Part shown: piece after piece, positions 8,780-17,829 of the stretch
Numbering within the stretch: the stretch's first letter is position 1
Layout of the letters: each line of letters begins with the position of its first letter
Origin: Paraburkholderia sp. UYCP14C
Lineage (GTDB): Bacteria; Pseudomonadota; Gammaproteobacteria; Burkholderiales; Burkholderiaceae
Direction of reading: 5' to 3'
Assembly (NCBI RefSeq): GCF_004197395.1
Contig: NZ_SELS01000056.1
Location: 1 to 53,405 of the forward strand
DNA: 53,405 nucleotides
Notes under the pieces: generated by a model
What the model saw: only the letters and a program-made list of their open reading frames with translations
Told to the model about the DNA's origin: nothing
Databases searched by the model: none
Made by a program: the position numbers and the translations under genes

Positions 8780-9889
8780 ATGCCGATTCACATGATCACG
8801 ATGCCCAAGTGGGGGCTGTCGATGGAGCAGGGACAGGTCAACGGCTGGTTGAAGGAGGTCGGCGACAAGGTCGCGAAGGGCGACGAGATACTCGACGTCG
8901 AGACCGACAAGATTTCGTCGGGCGTCGAGTGCGCTTTCGACGGCACGCTGCGCAGGCAGATCGCGCAGCAGGGCGACACGCTGCCGATCGGTGCGCTGCT
9001 CGGCGTCGTCGCCGACGCAGAGACGTCCGATGCCGACATCGAAGCAGCGGTCGAGGCGTTCCAGCGCGACTTCGTGCCGGCCACCGCCGACACCGCGGAG
9101 GCCGGACCGCAGCCGGAAAAAGCGCAGATCGGCGGGCGCACCGTGCGTTACCTGAAGATCGGCGACGGCGGCACGCCCGCGGTGCTGATCCACGGCTTCG
9201 GCGGCGATTTGAACAACTGGCTGTTCAATCACGCGGATCTCGCCGCGCATCGCGCCGTGTGGGCGCTCGATCTGCCGGGGCATGGCGAGTCGGGCAAGGC
9301 GGTGGATACGGGCAGCCTCGACGAACTGGCCGACAGCGTGATCGCGTTTCTCGACGACCGGGGCATCGAGCGCGCGCATCTGGTCGGCCATTCGATGGGC
9401 AGCGCGGTGTCGATGACGCTCGCCGCGAAGGCGCCCGAGCGCGTCGCGTCGCTGGCATTGATCGCGGGCGCGGGGCTCGGCGACGAGATCAATCGCGAGT
9501 ACATCGAAGGCTTCGTCGAGGGCAGCAGCCGCAACACGCTGAAGCCGCACCTGGTGAAGCTGTTCGCCGACGGGTCGCTGGTCACGCGGCAACTGATCGA
9601 AGACATCGTCAAGTACAAGCGGCTCGAAGGCGTGAACGACGTGTTGCGCAAGATTGCCGGGTCCGCGTTCGAAGGCGGCGTGCAGCGCCGCGTCTATCGC
9701 GACCGGCTCGACACGCTCGCGCCGCGCACGCTGGTGATCTGGGGAGCGCAGGACCAGATCATTCCGGCCGCGCACGCGCAGGGGCTGCCCGCTCAGGTGC
9801 GCGTGCACGTGATCGACGGCAAAGGGCACATGGTGCAGATGGAGGCTGCATCGGAAGTGAACCGCCTGCTCAACGAGTTCTTCGGATAA
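8780..9889 (+). CDS. acoC: AcoC, lipoyl domain fused to an alpha/beta hydrolase (acetoin dehydrogenase E2-like)
   Basis: 369 residues. Residues 1-80 form a lipoyl domain with the modified lysine in [10 protein letters not shown] (K44). After an Ala/Glu-rich linker, residues 130-369 are an alpha/beta hydrolase with oxyanion segment LIHGFGGD, nucleophile elbow GHSMG (S205), an acid in GAQDQI and the histidine in GKGHMVQ. This is the short AcoC form known from Cupriavidus, in which the classical E2 acetyltransferase core with HxxxDG is absent. The acetyl group from acetoin is transferred to CoA through the lipoyl arm. No dihydrolipoamide dehydrogenase gene is in the operon, so E3 must come from elsewhere. 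Confidence 0.93.
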   Translation: MPIHMITMPKWGLSMEQGQVNGWLKEVGDKVAKGDEILDVETDKISSGVECAFDGTLRRQIAQQGDTLPIGALLGVVADAETSDADIEAAVEAFQRDFVPATADTAEAGPQPEKAQIGGRTVRYLKIGDGGTPAVLIHGFGGDLNNWLFNHADLAAHRAVWALDLPGHGESGKAVDTGSLDELADSVIAFLDDRGIERAHLVGHSMGSAVSMTLAAKAPERVASLALIAGAGLGDEINREYIEGFVEGSSRNTLKPHLVKLFADGSLVTRQLIEDIVKYKRLEGVNDVLRKIAGSAFEGGVQRRVYRDRLDTLAPRTLVIWGAQDQIIPAAHAQGLPAQVRVHVIDGKGHMVQMEAASEVNRLLNEFFG

Positions 9890-9894
9890 CCGCA

Positions 9895-10863
9895 ATGGAC
9901 GCCTCTGCTCATACCGACAGCCTCACGGCGCTTGGCCAGCATGGCAAGCGCAACCGCGACAAGCTTGCCCGCATTCCGGTGAAGATCGTGCCGGCGGACC
10001 ATTCGACCGAATTGCCGAAGCCGCCCTGGCTGCACGCGCGGCCGATGATGAGCGAAACCGTCGCGGGCATGGCGGCGATTCTGCGCGAGCACAAGTTGCA
10101 TTCGGTCTGCGAGGAGGCGATGTGTCCGAACATCGGCGAGTGTTTTGCGCAGCGCACCGCGACATTCATGATCATGGGAGGGATCTGCACGCGGCGCTGT
10201 GCGTTCTGCGACGTTGCGCATGGCCGGCCGCAAGCGCTCGACGACGATGAGCCCGCGCGGCTCGCCGACGCCGTCGCGGCGCTCGCGCTGCGCTACGTCG
10301 TGATTACATCGGTGGACCGGGACGATCTGCGCGACGGCGGCGCCGCGCACTTCGCGCGCTGCATTGCGCTCGTGCGCGAGCGCGTGCCGGGCATTCGGGT
10401 GGAAATCCTCACACCCGATTTTCGCGGGCGAATCGACCGCGCGCTCGATGCTCTGTCCGGGGCGTGGCCCGACGTCTTCAACCACAGCATCGAGACGGTG
10501 CCGTCGCTGTATCGGGCGGCGCGGGCCGGCGCGGACTATCGCGGTTCGCTCGAGCTGCTGGCGCGCGCGAAACGGCGGAACGCGGCGGTATTGACTAAAT
10601 CCGGGCTGATGGTCGGCCTCGGCGAGACCGACGGCGAACTGCTCGCGACGATGCGCGATCTGCGTGCGCACGACGTCGACGTGCTGACGATCGGTCAGTA
10701 TCTCGCGCCGTCGCGGTACCACATGCCGGTGCGGCGATACGTGCCGCCCGCGACGTTCGACATGCTGCGCGACGAAGGTTTGAAGATGGGGTTCCGGGAA
10801 GTGGTGTCGGGGCCGCTCGTGCGTTCGTCGTATCACGCGGATCGGGTTGCAGCAGGGCTTTGA
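9895..10863 (+). CDS. lipA: Lipoyl synthase (radical SAM), operon-specific copy
   Basis: 322 residues. Both iron-sulphur clusters are visible: the auxiliary cluster motif C-x4-C-x5-C ([12 protein letters not shown]) and the radical-SAM motif C-x3-C-x2-C (CTRRCAFC). The C-terminal [11 protein letters not shown] supplies the conserved serine. It inserts sulphur into octanoylated lipoyl domains, and its place five bases after acoC indicates that it serves the AcoC lipoyl domain. It is the last gene of the acetoin operon. The ATG is chosen because the spacing is tight and the N-terminus reads like other LipA proteins. A housekeeping lipA probably exists elsewhere. Confidence 0.94.
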   Translation: MDASAHTDSLTALGQHGKRNRDKLARIPVKIVPADHSTELPKPPWLHARPMMSETVAGMAAILREHKLHSVCEEAMCPNIGECFAQRTATFMIMGGICTRRCAFCDVAHGRPQALDDDEPARLADAVAALALRYVVITSVDRDDLRDGGAAHFARCIALVRERVPGIRVEILTPDFRGRIDRALDALSGAWPDVFNHSIETVPSLYRAARAGADYRGSLELLARAKRRNAAVLTKSGLMVGLGETDGELLATMRDLRAHDVDVLTIGQYLAPSRYHMPVRRYVPPATFDMLRDEGLKMGFREVVSGPLVRSSYHADRVAAGL

Positions 10864-10884
10864 ACGCAGGTGCCGAGCCTTTGA

Positions 10885-10915
10885 TGGGGCCGCCGGGCCC
10901 CAGAACGTCATTTTT
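10885..10915 (+). terminator. Possible terminator of the aco operon
   Basis: Stem TGGGGCC/GGCCCCA with a 4-base loop, followed after 8 bases by TTTTT. The gap between stem and T-run is longer than usual, so the call is tentative. Confidence 0.4.
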
Positions 10916-11117
10916 CTGCCCGTTTCGCGAACGCCTTTGAGTACGCGTGTCGGTTTCGCCGTGTCGTCCAGTCCAAACGAGCGCAAGTCCCTGCATATCG
11001 GCCCAGCTTGGCGCGGCCAAAGTTCGCAAATCCGGAACATCCGGTTCTCCGTGTCACCGCAGGGGTGGCCGCCCGAGCCAACCGGGCGCTGCAAGATCGC
11101 CGCGCAATCCCGTGAAT

Positions 11118-11164
11118 ACCTCCCCCTAACCTCGGCTTTTCGACCGATTGGCCGCCGGGGAGGT
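11118..11164. promoter_or_regulatory. Widely spaced inverted repeat ACCTCCCC ... GGGGAGGT upstream of the KfrA-like gene
   Basis: Perfect 8-bp arms 31 bases apart, ending about 100 bases before the KfrA-like start codon. KfrA proteins autoregulate from operators in their own promoters, so this is a candidate site. Otherwise the 400-base gap 10864-11264 holds no recognisable gene. Confidence 0.3.
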
Positions 11165-11264
11165 AGCCGACAATTCGTAGCTATGCGAGGCGAATCCCAG
11201 CGCGCGGCCGCCTCCGGAACGACGAAACGGTATTCGTCACCACGTGCACTTTGTCGAGGCAGAC

Positions 11265-12617
11265 ATGTCAAGCAACATTACGATCACGGACGAACTCGTA
11301 GCTGAAATCGCAGACCGGATGGCCGACGAGGGCCAGAAGGTGTCTCCCGTGGCCATCTGGTCCGAAGTCCATACCGGTTCGGTGGTCGCGGTGTCCGCGG
11401 CATTGCGCAAGTGGCGCGAAACGCGCGCCCCGCGGGTGCCGCAGGTCGCCGAACGTCCGGCTTTGCCGGAGACCGTAACGGACACCATGCGCGATGCGCT
11501 CGACCGGCTGTGGACGTCGGCGCAGGACGAAGCGGAACGCGCAGTGGCGCGCCGCCTCGCCGCGATGCGCCAGCGCGTCGAGGACGCCAGCAGCGAGCGC
11601 GACGACGCGCTGGCGGAACTGCAAACCACCGTCCAGGAACTCGATGCGCTGCAGGTCCAACTGGATCAGATGTCGAGCGCCTACGACGAAAAAGTCGATG
11701 CACTGGCTGGGCTCGAAGAGGACATCGCGCTCGCGGTGCAACGCACCGACGCGGCGGAGAAGCGCGCGCAGGAGCTTGCCGACCGCGTTGCGCTGCTCGA
11801 AGCGGAACTGGAGCGCGCGGAACAGGCCGCGGAGTCTGGAGCGACTGCCCGCGAGCAAAGCGATGCCGCAGGCGAGGGCGAGGTGGCGAGCGAGTCGACC
11901 GGGTCAGTTGTCGACACGGCCGCCGGCGAAGCGGAGCGGGTAGCGTTGGAGGCGGCGCATGCCGAAGCGGTCGCGCGTCTTGAAAGCGAGCTCGAAGCGA
12001 TTCGCGCCGCGCTGCAGGCCGAGCAGGAAGCGCACGCGGCCCGACGCGACGAGGTCGCGGGCGCGCAGGCAGAACGGGATGCCGCCGCACTTGAATTGCA
12101 GACTGCCCAGACGCAGATCGCCAGCCTGACCGATGAGCGCGATGCGGACGCCTCCGAAATCGCGAGGCTGTCGGCCAGCTTGTCCGAAGCGCAGGAGCGC
12201 GCCGAGCAGGCCGGGGGCGCGGAGCCGGCGTCGCCGGTGGGTGTCGACTCGCAGGAACTCGACGCATTGAAGGCGCAGATCTCGCGCGACGCGGACGCGC
12301 ATTCCGCCGCGATTGCCGAAGCGCGGGAGACCGTCAGGAAATGGTCCGACTACTCGAACGCACTGAAGCAGCAACTGGCTCAGGCGAATGAAAAAATGGT
12401 GGTCGTACTTGCCCGCGGCGCAGGCGAAGCGACATTGAGCCGCCGGCTGACCGCTGAACTGGGCCAGCTCAAGCCGGAGCATGAATTGCTGCGCAATGAG
12501 ATTCAGCAGCAAGTGGTCGTCGAAACGATCAACGCTCACCTCGAGAAACAGGGCTATCGCTACGACGAGAAGACGGGTGTGGTGTCGAAGCTGAACCCTG
12601 AAAGCGCGCCAGCGTGA
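11265..12617 (+). CDS. KfrA-like DNA-binding protein with long coiled coil
   Basis: 450 residues. The N-terminal 100 residues match the KfrA_N pattern: a helix-turn-helix-like segment around VAEIADRMADEGQKVSPVAIWSEV, then GSVVAVSAALRKWRE. From about residue 90 to 420 the protein is an almost unbroken coiled coil rich in Ala, Glu, Arg and Gln, interrupted by Gly/Ser/Thr linkers. KfrA proteins bind DNA as dimers and assemble along it; on IncP and IncU plasmids they support partition. This copy sits among chromosomal genes, so a nucleoid-associated or regulatory role is inferred. The ATG at 11265 has GAGG five bases upstream and is preferred to an upstream GTG in the same frame. Confidence 0.8.
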   Translation: MSSNITITDELVAEIADRMADEGQKVSPVAIWSEVHTGSVVAVSAALRKWRETRAPRVPQVAERPALPETVTDTMRDALDRLWTSAQDEAERAVARRLAAMRQRVEDASSERDDALAELQTTVQELDALQVQLDQMSSAYDEKVDALAGLEEDIALAVQRTDAAEKRAQELADRVALLEAELERAEQAAESGATAREQSDAAGEGEVASESTGSVVDTAAGEAERVALEAAHAEAVARLESELEAIRAALQAEQEAHAARRDEVAGAQAERDAAALELQTAQTQIASLTDERDADASEIARLSASLSEAQERAEQAGGAEPASPVGVDSQELDALKAQISRDADAHSAAIAEARETVRKWSDYSNALKQQLAQANEKMVVVLARGAGEATLSRRLTAELGQLKPEHELLRNEIQQQVVVETINAHLEKQGYRYDEKTGVVSKLNPESAPA

Positions 12618-12636
12618 CGGTACAGTCGATGGGATG

Positions 12637-12665
12637 ATGCGCGTCGCGGGTATGGCGACGCGCAT
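12637..12665. repeat. Perfect 11-bp inverted repeat after the KfrA-like gene
   Basis: Arms ATGCGCGTCGC/GCGACGCGCAT with a 7-base loop, 19 bases after the stop codon. There is no T-run directly behind it. It could be part of a tandem terminator with the T-rich element at 12732-12739, or a binding site. Confidence 0.5.
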
Positions 12666-12681
12666 TGCGCTCGTAGGGAGG

Positions 12682-12739
12682 GCGGCGTTGTTGGAGTCGT
12701 TCGCTTCGGCGATACGGCTCGGCAGCGCCGCTTTTTTTT
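12682..12739 (+). terminator. Probable intrinsic terminator of the KfrA-like gene
   Basis: Arms GCGGCG (12682-12687) and CGCCGC (12726-12731), or alternatively CGGCG (12707-12711) with CGCCG, are followed immediately by eight T residues. The long or short loop alternatives leave the exact fold open. Confidence 0.55.
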
Positions 12740-12766
12740 CTCTGTTGAGCGAATAGGCCGCCCCGT

Positions 12767-14179
12767 TCATTCCGAAGCAGGAACCCCTGCCGGCACAGCA
12801 TGACGCGAACGCGAACCGTCGTTCGATGCAAACAGATAGTAGGTCACTGCCGTCGCCACCAGTCCGACGATCCAGGAGACGTCCGCGCCGCCCATGATCG
12901 ATGCCCACGGACCGTGGAAGAAGCTCTCTTCCATGAACGGCACCTGAATCGCAATCCCGAAGATGTAAATCGCAATCGCCTTGAAATTGAACGAGCCGTA
13001 CACGCCGCCGTTATTGCTGACGATCTCGGACACGCGGTAGCGCCGGTTGCTGATCAGGTAGAAGTCGACCAGATTGATCGCAACCCATGGCGCGAGCACG
13101 ATACGCATCGCGAAGATCGCGTTCAGGAAGATCGCGATGAAGTTGCTCGAAGCCCATAACGCGGTGACGGTGGACGAAACCAGCAGCACCGTCGACACGA
13201 CGATGCGAACGTTGCGGCCGGGCACCCAGTTCGGACGGAAGGTTTGCGCGGCGGTAATGAACGACAACACCCCGCCATACAGATTCATGCCGTTGTGGCC
13301 GATGATGTTGACCAGGAACAGCAGGATCAGAACATAGCCAAACAGGCCGGTTTGCGCGCGAATGGCTTCCATCGGATCGGTGGCGTGGCTGGTACTGATC
13401 GCCAGTACGCCGAACAGGAACGCGAAGATCGTGCCGAGCGACGTGCCGAAATACGTGAACGCGAAGGTCTTCGCGAAGCCGGTGGTGGCCGGAAGGTAGC
13501 GCGAATAGTCGGACGTGTAGGGCGCGAAGCTGATTTGCCAAACGGCGCAAAGCCCGAACATCGCGAACCAGTTCGACACGTCGAAATGGCCTTGCTGGAA
13601 AATCCGCGTGTCGAGGCCGGGCGCCATCATGATCATGCCGATCAGCAGCGCGCCGCCCATGAACCATGCGCCCACCTTGTTGAAGCGGTGAATGAAGTGA
13701 TAGCCGATTACGCCGACGAAAGTGGCGAGAATCGCGCCGAGCACGGTGCCGACCGCCACCGGTATCGCGGGCGCGGCGGTGTGCAGCGTCTTGCCCGCGA
13801 GGATGATGTTCGACACGAAGAAGCCGAGATAAATCAGCGTGGTGAAACCGACCACGAGCAGCGAGCCATAGCGGCCGAACTGCGCGCGGCTTTGAATCAT
13901 CTGCGGCACGCCGACGAGCGGACCTTGCGCGGAGGTCAGCGCATGGAAAATGGCGCCGAAGAACTGGCCGGCGGCGATCGCGAGAATCGCGCTCACCACG
14001 TCGAGGTGAAAGACCAGGACCGAAGTCGCGCCGGAAATCACCGCAAGCGGCGCGACGTTCGTGCAGAACCACAACGTAAACAGATCGACGGGTTTGCCAT
14101 GCCGATCCGCGGGAGCGACGTACTCGATCGAGTTGCTTTCAATGGTCAGAACGCTGTTATCGTTCGACGGGCTCTTCAT
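12767..14179 (-). CDS. NCS1-family permease (nucleobase/hydantoin:cation symporter, CodB-like)
   Basis: 470 residues with about twelve transmembrane helices. The family pattern is clear: the N-terminal segment with DLFTLWFCTNVAPLAVISGA, the substrate-region helix with GQFFGAIFHALTSAQGPLVGVPQMIQSRAQFGRYGS, and the WQISFAPYTSDYSRYLP motif characteristic of cytosine-permease-type NCS1 proteins. The start MKSPSND is preferred because GGAGA lies four bases upstream. It is the last gene of the minus-strand arm of the catabolic cluster and probably imports its substrate or a related nitrogen compound. The specificity (cytosine, allantoin, hydantoin, other heterocycle) cannot be read from sequence. 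Confidence 0.88.
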   Translation of the reverse strand: MKSPSNDNSVLTIESNSIEYVAPADRHGKPVDLFTLWFCTNVAPLAVISGATSVLVFHLDVVSAILAIAAGQFFGAIFHALTSAQGPLVGVPQMIQSRAQFGRYGSLLVVGFTTLIYLGFFVSNIILAGKTLHTAAPAIPVAVGTVLGAILATFVGVIGYHFIHRFNKVGAWFMGGALLIGMIMMAPGLDTRIFQQGHFDVSNWFAMFGLCAVWQISFAPYTSDYSRYLPATTGFAKTFAFTYFGTSLGTIFAFLFGVLAISTSHATDPMEAIRAQTGLFGYVLILLFLVNIIGHNGMNLYGGVLSFITAAQTFRPNWVPGRNVRIVVSTVLLVSSTVTALWASSNFIAIFLNAIFAMRIVLAPWVAINLVDFYLISNRRYRVSEIVSNNGGVYGSFNFKAIAIYIFGIAIQVPFMEESFFHGPWASIMGGADVSWIVGLVATAVTYYLFASNDGSRSRHAVPAGVPASE

Positions 14180-14280
14180 AGTGTCTCCATTTTTATTGCG
14201 CAGGCTGCGCGATGCCACGTTCGATGAACGCGACATGGCGTCGCCCTTTACGGCTTTGAAGCGGGAAGCAGGGAAAGGAT

Positions 14281-14317
14281 CGCGGTCCGTCGCTCGTAGC
14301 AATGAGCGCGGACCGCG
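14281..14317 (-). terminator. Stem-loop between aldehyde dehydrogenase and NCS1 permease genes
   Basis: Arms CGCGGTCCG/CGGACCGCG extended by CGCTC/GAGCG with one bulged base, nine bases past the aldehyde dehydrogenase stop. Only a weak pyrimidine run follows on the minus strand. It could attenuate or process the transcript so that the permease is expressed at a different level. Confidence 0.45.
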
Positions 14318-14325
14318 TGCCGGAC

Positions 14326-15795
14326 TCAGCGCATCACGAACGGATCGCTGATCGGCTCATCCGAAGTGCGCAGCCATACCGACTTCGTCGTCGTGTACTC
14401 GAGCGCGGCGGCCATGCCGCCTTCGCGGCCGTGACCGGAAAGACGAAAGCCGCCGAACGGGACGAGCGGCGATACCGCACGATAGGTGTTGATCCAGACG
14501 ATTCCCGAGCGCACGCGCTTCGACACGCGATGCGCGCGAGTCAGGTTGGTGGTGAAGATGCCCGCGGCGAGACCGTAGGCAGTGCTGTTCGCCTTGTCGA
14601 TCGCCTCCTGTTCGGTCGCGAACGTATCCACCGAAAGCACCGGCCCGAACAGCTCCGTCGTGATGCTGTCCGCGTTGCTCACGCCGGTGCAGTCGAGAAT
14701 CGTCGGCGCGTAATAGTAGCCTTCGCGCTCCAGCGTCTTGCCGCCGGCGAGCACCCTGGCGCCCTGAGTCACCGAGTTCGCGACGACCTTCTCGATGTTG
14801 CGCAGCTGCCTGTCGGTGCAAAGCGGCCCGTATTCGGTCGTCATCTCGTTGGGTGAACCCACGCGTATGCGCGACACGCGCTCCACCAGCAGCGCGAGAA
14901 ACTGCTCTTTCACGGAGGCCTCGATCAGCAGTCGCGAGCCCGCCACGCAGCTTTGACCGCTCGCCGCGAAAATGGCCGCGACCTGCGCGTTCACGGCGCT
15001 CTGGAGATCGGTATCGGCGAACACGATGAAGGGCGACTTGCCGCCCAGTTCCAGCGACACCTTCGCGAGATTGTTCGACGTGTTCGAGACGATGTGCCGT
15101 GCAGTTTCCGGGCCGCCCGTGAAGGCAACCTTGTCGATCTTCGGATGGCCGCTGAGAACCGCGCCGCATTCCGGCCCGAAGCCGGTAATCACATTGACGA
15201 CGCCCGGCGGGAAGCCGGCCTCGTGCACGAGCTTCGCGAATTCGAGCAGCGGCCCCGGCGCTTCCTCGGAGGCTTTGAGCACGACCGTGCAACCGGCTGC
15301 GAGCGCCGGCCCGACCTTGACCGCGGATAGAAACAGCTGGCTGTTCCACGGCACGATGGCGGCGACCACGCCGACAGGCTGCCGTTCGAGCCAGACCTGC
15401 ATGTCCGGCTTGTCGACGGGAATGTTGCTGCCTTCGATCTTGTCGGCGATCCCGGCGTAGTAGCGATAATACTCGGCGACGTACGCGATCTGGCTGGACG
15501 TCTCGCGAATGATCTTGCCCGTGTCGTTCGTTTCGATTTCAGCGAGTCGCGGCGCAGCCTTTTCGACGAGCCCGGCCAGCTTGTACAGCAGCTTGCCGCG
15601 CGCCGACGCGGTGAGGCCGGCCCACGCGGAATCGGTGAGCGCGCGGTTGGCCGCCTCGACCGCGCGGTTGACCTGCTCCGTGCGCGCTTCGGGCATCTGG
15701 GCCCACGCTTTGCCGGTGGCCGGGTTCACGCTCGCGAAAGTGGCCGCGCCGGGTTCGAACTGTCCGTCGATATACAGCTGAAAATGCGAATCCAT
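14326..15795 (-). CDS. NAD(P)-dependent aldehyde dehydrogenase
   Basis: 489 residues with all the active-site landmarks of the ALDH superfamily: AIVPWNSQL (oxyanion Asn), the cofactor loop FTGGPETARHI, ELGGKSPF with the general-base Glu, and SGQSCVAGSR with the catalytic Cys. The later motif LFGPVLSV is also present. It oxidises an aldehyde to a carboxylate. It starts 12 bases after the monooxygenase stop and so is co-transcribed with it; the natural inference is that it oxidises an aldehyde made when the monooxygenase product is opened. It is related to, but clearly distinct from, the second ALDH at the end of the right arm. Confidence 0.92.
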   Translation of the reverse strand: MDSHFQLYIDGQFEPGAATFASVNPATGKAWAQMPEARTEQVNRAVEAANRALTDSAWAGLTASARGKLLYKLAGLVEKAAPRLAEIETNDTGKIIRETSSQIAYVAEYYRYYAGIADKIEGSNIPVDKPDMQVWLERQPVGVVAAIVPWNSQLFLSAVKVGPALAAGCTVVLKASEEAPGPLLEFAKLVHEAGFPPGVVNVITGFGPECGAVLSGHPKIDKVAFTGGPETARHIVSNTSNNLAKVSLELGGKSPFIVFADTDLQSAVNAQVAAIFAASGQSCVAGSRLLIEASVKEQFLALLVERVSRIRVGSPNEMTTEYGPLCTDRQLRNIEKVVANSVTQGARVLAGGKTLEREGYYYAPTILDCTGVSNADSITTELFGPVLSVDTFATEQEAIDKANSTAYGLAAGIFTTNLTRAHRVSKRVRSGIVWINTYRAVSPLVPFGGFRLSGHGREGGMAAALEYTTTKSVWLRTSDEPISDPFVMR

Positions 15796-15807
15796 GGAGT
15801 CGGCCCC

Positions 15808-16845
15808 TTATCTGAACGCAGGCATCACGTGGTTGATCATGCGCTCGAGCGACGCCTTCTTGCGCTCGAAGCTCATGCCCGTATCGATCCAGAACGAGTA
15901 CTCGTCGAAGCCGAGCGCCTCGTAGGCCTGCAGGCGCCCGATCACTTCCTCGGGCGTGCCGATCACGTTGTTCTTGCGCATCGCCGCGGGTGTGTAGAAC
16001 GGGTGAGCGGCGATCTCTTCCGGGCTCAGCGGCTTGATCATGCCGCGGCTGATCGGCCGTTCGTTCTTGAACCACGCGCCGAAGTAGTTGTAGAACGTGT
16101 TCACTTCGTCGGCCGCGATCTGCGCGTCGTCCTCGCTGCCCGCGACATAGGTGTGACGCAGCAGCATGATCTGCGGACGCGGCATGTTGCTGAACTTCTC
16201 GCACGCGGCATTGAAGTGGCCAACCAGCTTCTCGACCTCTTCGTCGCCCAGATGCAGCGGCGTCACCTGCACGTTGCAACCGTTGGACACCGCGAACTCG
16301 TGGCTGTTCGGATCGCGCGCGGCCACCCAGATCGGCGGATGCGGGCGCTGCAGCGGCCGCGGTGACGACGTCGTGGAAGGGAATTTCCAGAACTCGCCTT
16401 CGTGCGCGTAGTCGCCTTCCCACAGCTTTTTCACGGCCGGAATCAGTTCACGCATGCGTTGACCCGCGCCCCATGCGTCGAGCCCCGGATGCAGGCGTTC
16501 GTATTCGAACGAATACGCGCCGCGCGCGATGCCCAACTCCAGGCGGCCGTTCGAGATGATGTCGGTCATCGCCGCTTCGCCGGCGAGCTTGATCGGATGC
16601 CAGAACGGCGCGATGACCGTGCCGGTGCCGAGCCTCACGTTCTTCGTCTTGTTCGCGAGGTCCGCGAGATTGATGAACGGATTCGGCGCGATCGTGAAGT
16701 CCATGCCGTGATGCTCGCCGGTCCAGACCGCGTGCATGCCGCCGCGATCGGCAATCTGGCAAAGCTCGACCATTTCGTCATACAGCTGCTTCTGACTGGT
16801 CTGCTCGGAGACGCGCTCCATGTGAACGAAGAGTGAGAATCGCAT
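15808..16845 (-). CDS. Luciferase-like (LLM class) FMN-dependent monooxygenase
   Basis: 345 residues, starting MRFSLFVHMER and filling a single TIM-barrel luciferase fold. Visible features: ADRGGMHAVWTGEHH, LGTGTVIAPFWHPIKLAGEAAM, GRLELGIARGAY and PPIWVAARD, plus a C-terminal VIGTPEEVIGRLQAYEALGFDEY as in the luciferase family. Such enzymes use reduced FMN supplied by a partner reductase to insert oxygen, often opening rings or cleaving C-N, C-S or C-C bonds (RutA and NtaA are named examples). The flavin reductase gene lies 11 bases upstream in the same operon. It is the only flavin monooxygenase in the cluster although two reductases are present. The substrate is unknown. Confidence 0.9.
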   Translation of the reverse strand: MRFSLFVHMERVSEQTSQKQLYDEMVELCQIADRGGMHAVWTGEHHGMDFTIAPNPFINLADLANKTKNVRLGTGTVIAPFWHPIKLAGEAAMTDIISNGRLELGIARGAYSFEYERLHPGLDAWGAGQRMRELIPAVKKLWEGDYAHEGEFWKFPSTTSSPRPLQRPHPPIWVAARDPNSHEFAVSNGCNVQVTPLHLGDEEVEKLVGHFNAACEKFSNMPRPQIMLLRHTYVAGSEDDAQIAADEVNTFYNYFGAWFKNERPISRGMIKPLSPEEIAAHPFYTPAAMRKNNVIGTPEEVIGRLQAYEALGFDEYSFWIDTGMSFERKKASLERMINHVMPAFR

Positions 16846-16856
16846 GATGTAACCTT

Positions 16857-17828
16857 TCAGGAATGAAGCGGGCGGACTGTGCCGTTGCTGTGGTCGCCGA
16901 AGTACAACCCGTAACTCTTCAACTGGCTTTCCTTGCGGTAGCGGTGGAGCATGCTGGCCAATGCGCTGTCCTGCAACGCTTGCGAGTCGATGTCGTCGAG
17001 GCTGATGAATTTGCCCGAAGCATCACCGCAAGCGGCGAGTTCGTCCGGCGCGCTGCACAGGAACGAGATGTACTGGTAATGGGTTTCGGTGTTGTTGTAG
17101 GCCGAATAGATGAAGCTTGCCGATGCGTCCGGCTGGTACTTGCTGAAGATCTCGGCGAGTGCCTTGTCGGCGCCTTCCTTGCCGATCTCCTTCGACGGGA
17201 GTGCCCATTTGTGGTCTGCCGTTTTCACGAGCAGCACCTTGTCTTCGCGCGCGATGATCGCGCTGACGATCACCTTCGGGCCCGCGATGACCTCGGCCGA
17301 CACGCTGGCCGGCGTGAAATAGCCGCCGCGGTAGTAGCCGAGGCCCGCGTATCCGGCCGAATGAAACGCCTCGACCTTGCCGACGATCAGCGCATGGTCG
17401 CCCGCATCGATCACCGCGTGGGTCGTGCAGTCGAACCACGCGCTAACTCCGTCGATCAGCGGATTGCGGTGCTCGCTCAGATGCCAGCCCACGTTGGCGA
17501 AGCGATCGTCGCTCGGTCGCGCGAACGTGTTGGACAGATCTTTTTGCCCTTCCGCGAGGATGTTGATCGCGAAGTGCCCAGCGGTGGAAAACGTCTGGTA
17601 GTTGCTCGACGTCTTTGCGATGCTCACCAGCAGCAACGCGGGGTCGAGCGAAACGGACGAAAACGAATTGGCGGTGAAGCCGAGCGGCTTGCCGTCGTCG
17701 CTGGCGGCGGTCACGATCGTCACGCCGGTCATGAACGCGCCGAACGCGTCGCGCAATTCGCGGGTGTTGAGTTTCGCTGCTTCGCGGCTTGTTTCCATGC
17801 TGGCTACCTGGCTCGTCGGTTGGCTCAT
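16857..17828 (-). CDS. Flavin reductase (RutF/DIM6-NTAB type) with Nudix-like C-terminal domain, copy A
   Basis: 323 residues, about twice the usual flavin reductase length. Residues 20-175 are a flavin-reductase split barrel (RDAFGAFMTGVTIVTA, GFTANSFSSVSLDPALLLVSI, FAINILAEGQ, GYYRGGY). Residues 183-310 look like a Nudix fold (KVIVSAIIAREDKVLLVK, WALPSKEIGKEG), but the REUxEE catalytic box is missing, so hydrolysis is unlikely. The C-terminus carries SMLHRYRKE and YFGDHSNGTVRPL, which recur in copy B at 21734-22702. It should supply reduced FMN to the adjacent monooxygenase; the extension might bind substrate, nucleotide or the partner. The ATG at 17828 has GGAAG upstream, and one base separates it from the hydrolase stop. 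Confidence 0.85.
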   Translation of the reverse strand: MSQPTSQVASMETSREAAKLNTRELRDAFGAFMTGVTIVTAASDDGKPLGFTANSFSSVSLDPALLLVSIAKTSSNYQTFSTAGHFAINILAEGQKDLSNTFARPSDDRFANVGWHLSEHRNPLIDGVSAWFDCTTHAVIDAGDHALIVGKVEAFHSAGYAGLGYYRGGYFTPASVSAEVIAGPKVIVSAIIAREDKVLLVKTADHKWALPSKEIGKEGADKALAEIFSKYQPDASASFIYSAYNNTETHYQYISFLCSAPDELAACGDASGKFISLDDIDSQALQDSALASMLHRYRKESQLKSYGLYFGDHSNGTVRPLHS

Positions 17829-17829
17829 T

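Noticed and set aside
7883-9895. Long open frame (670 codons) on the minus strand opposite acoB and acoC
   Set aside because: It reads as His/Arg/Asp-rich sequence with no family pattern and lies fully antisense to two well-supported enzymes; this is a usual effect of very high GC content.
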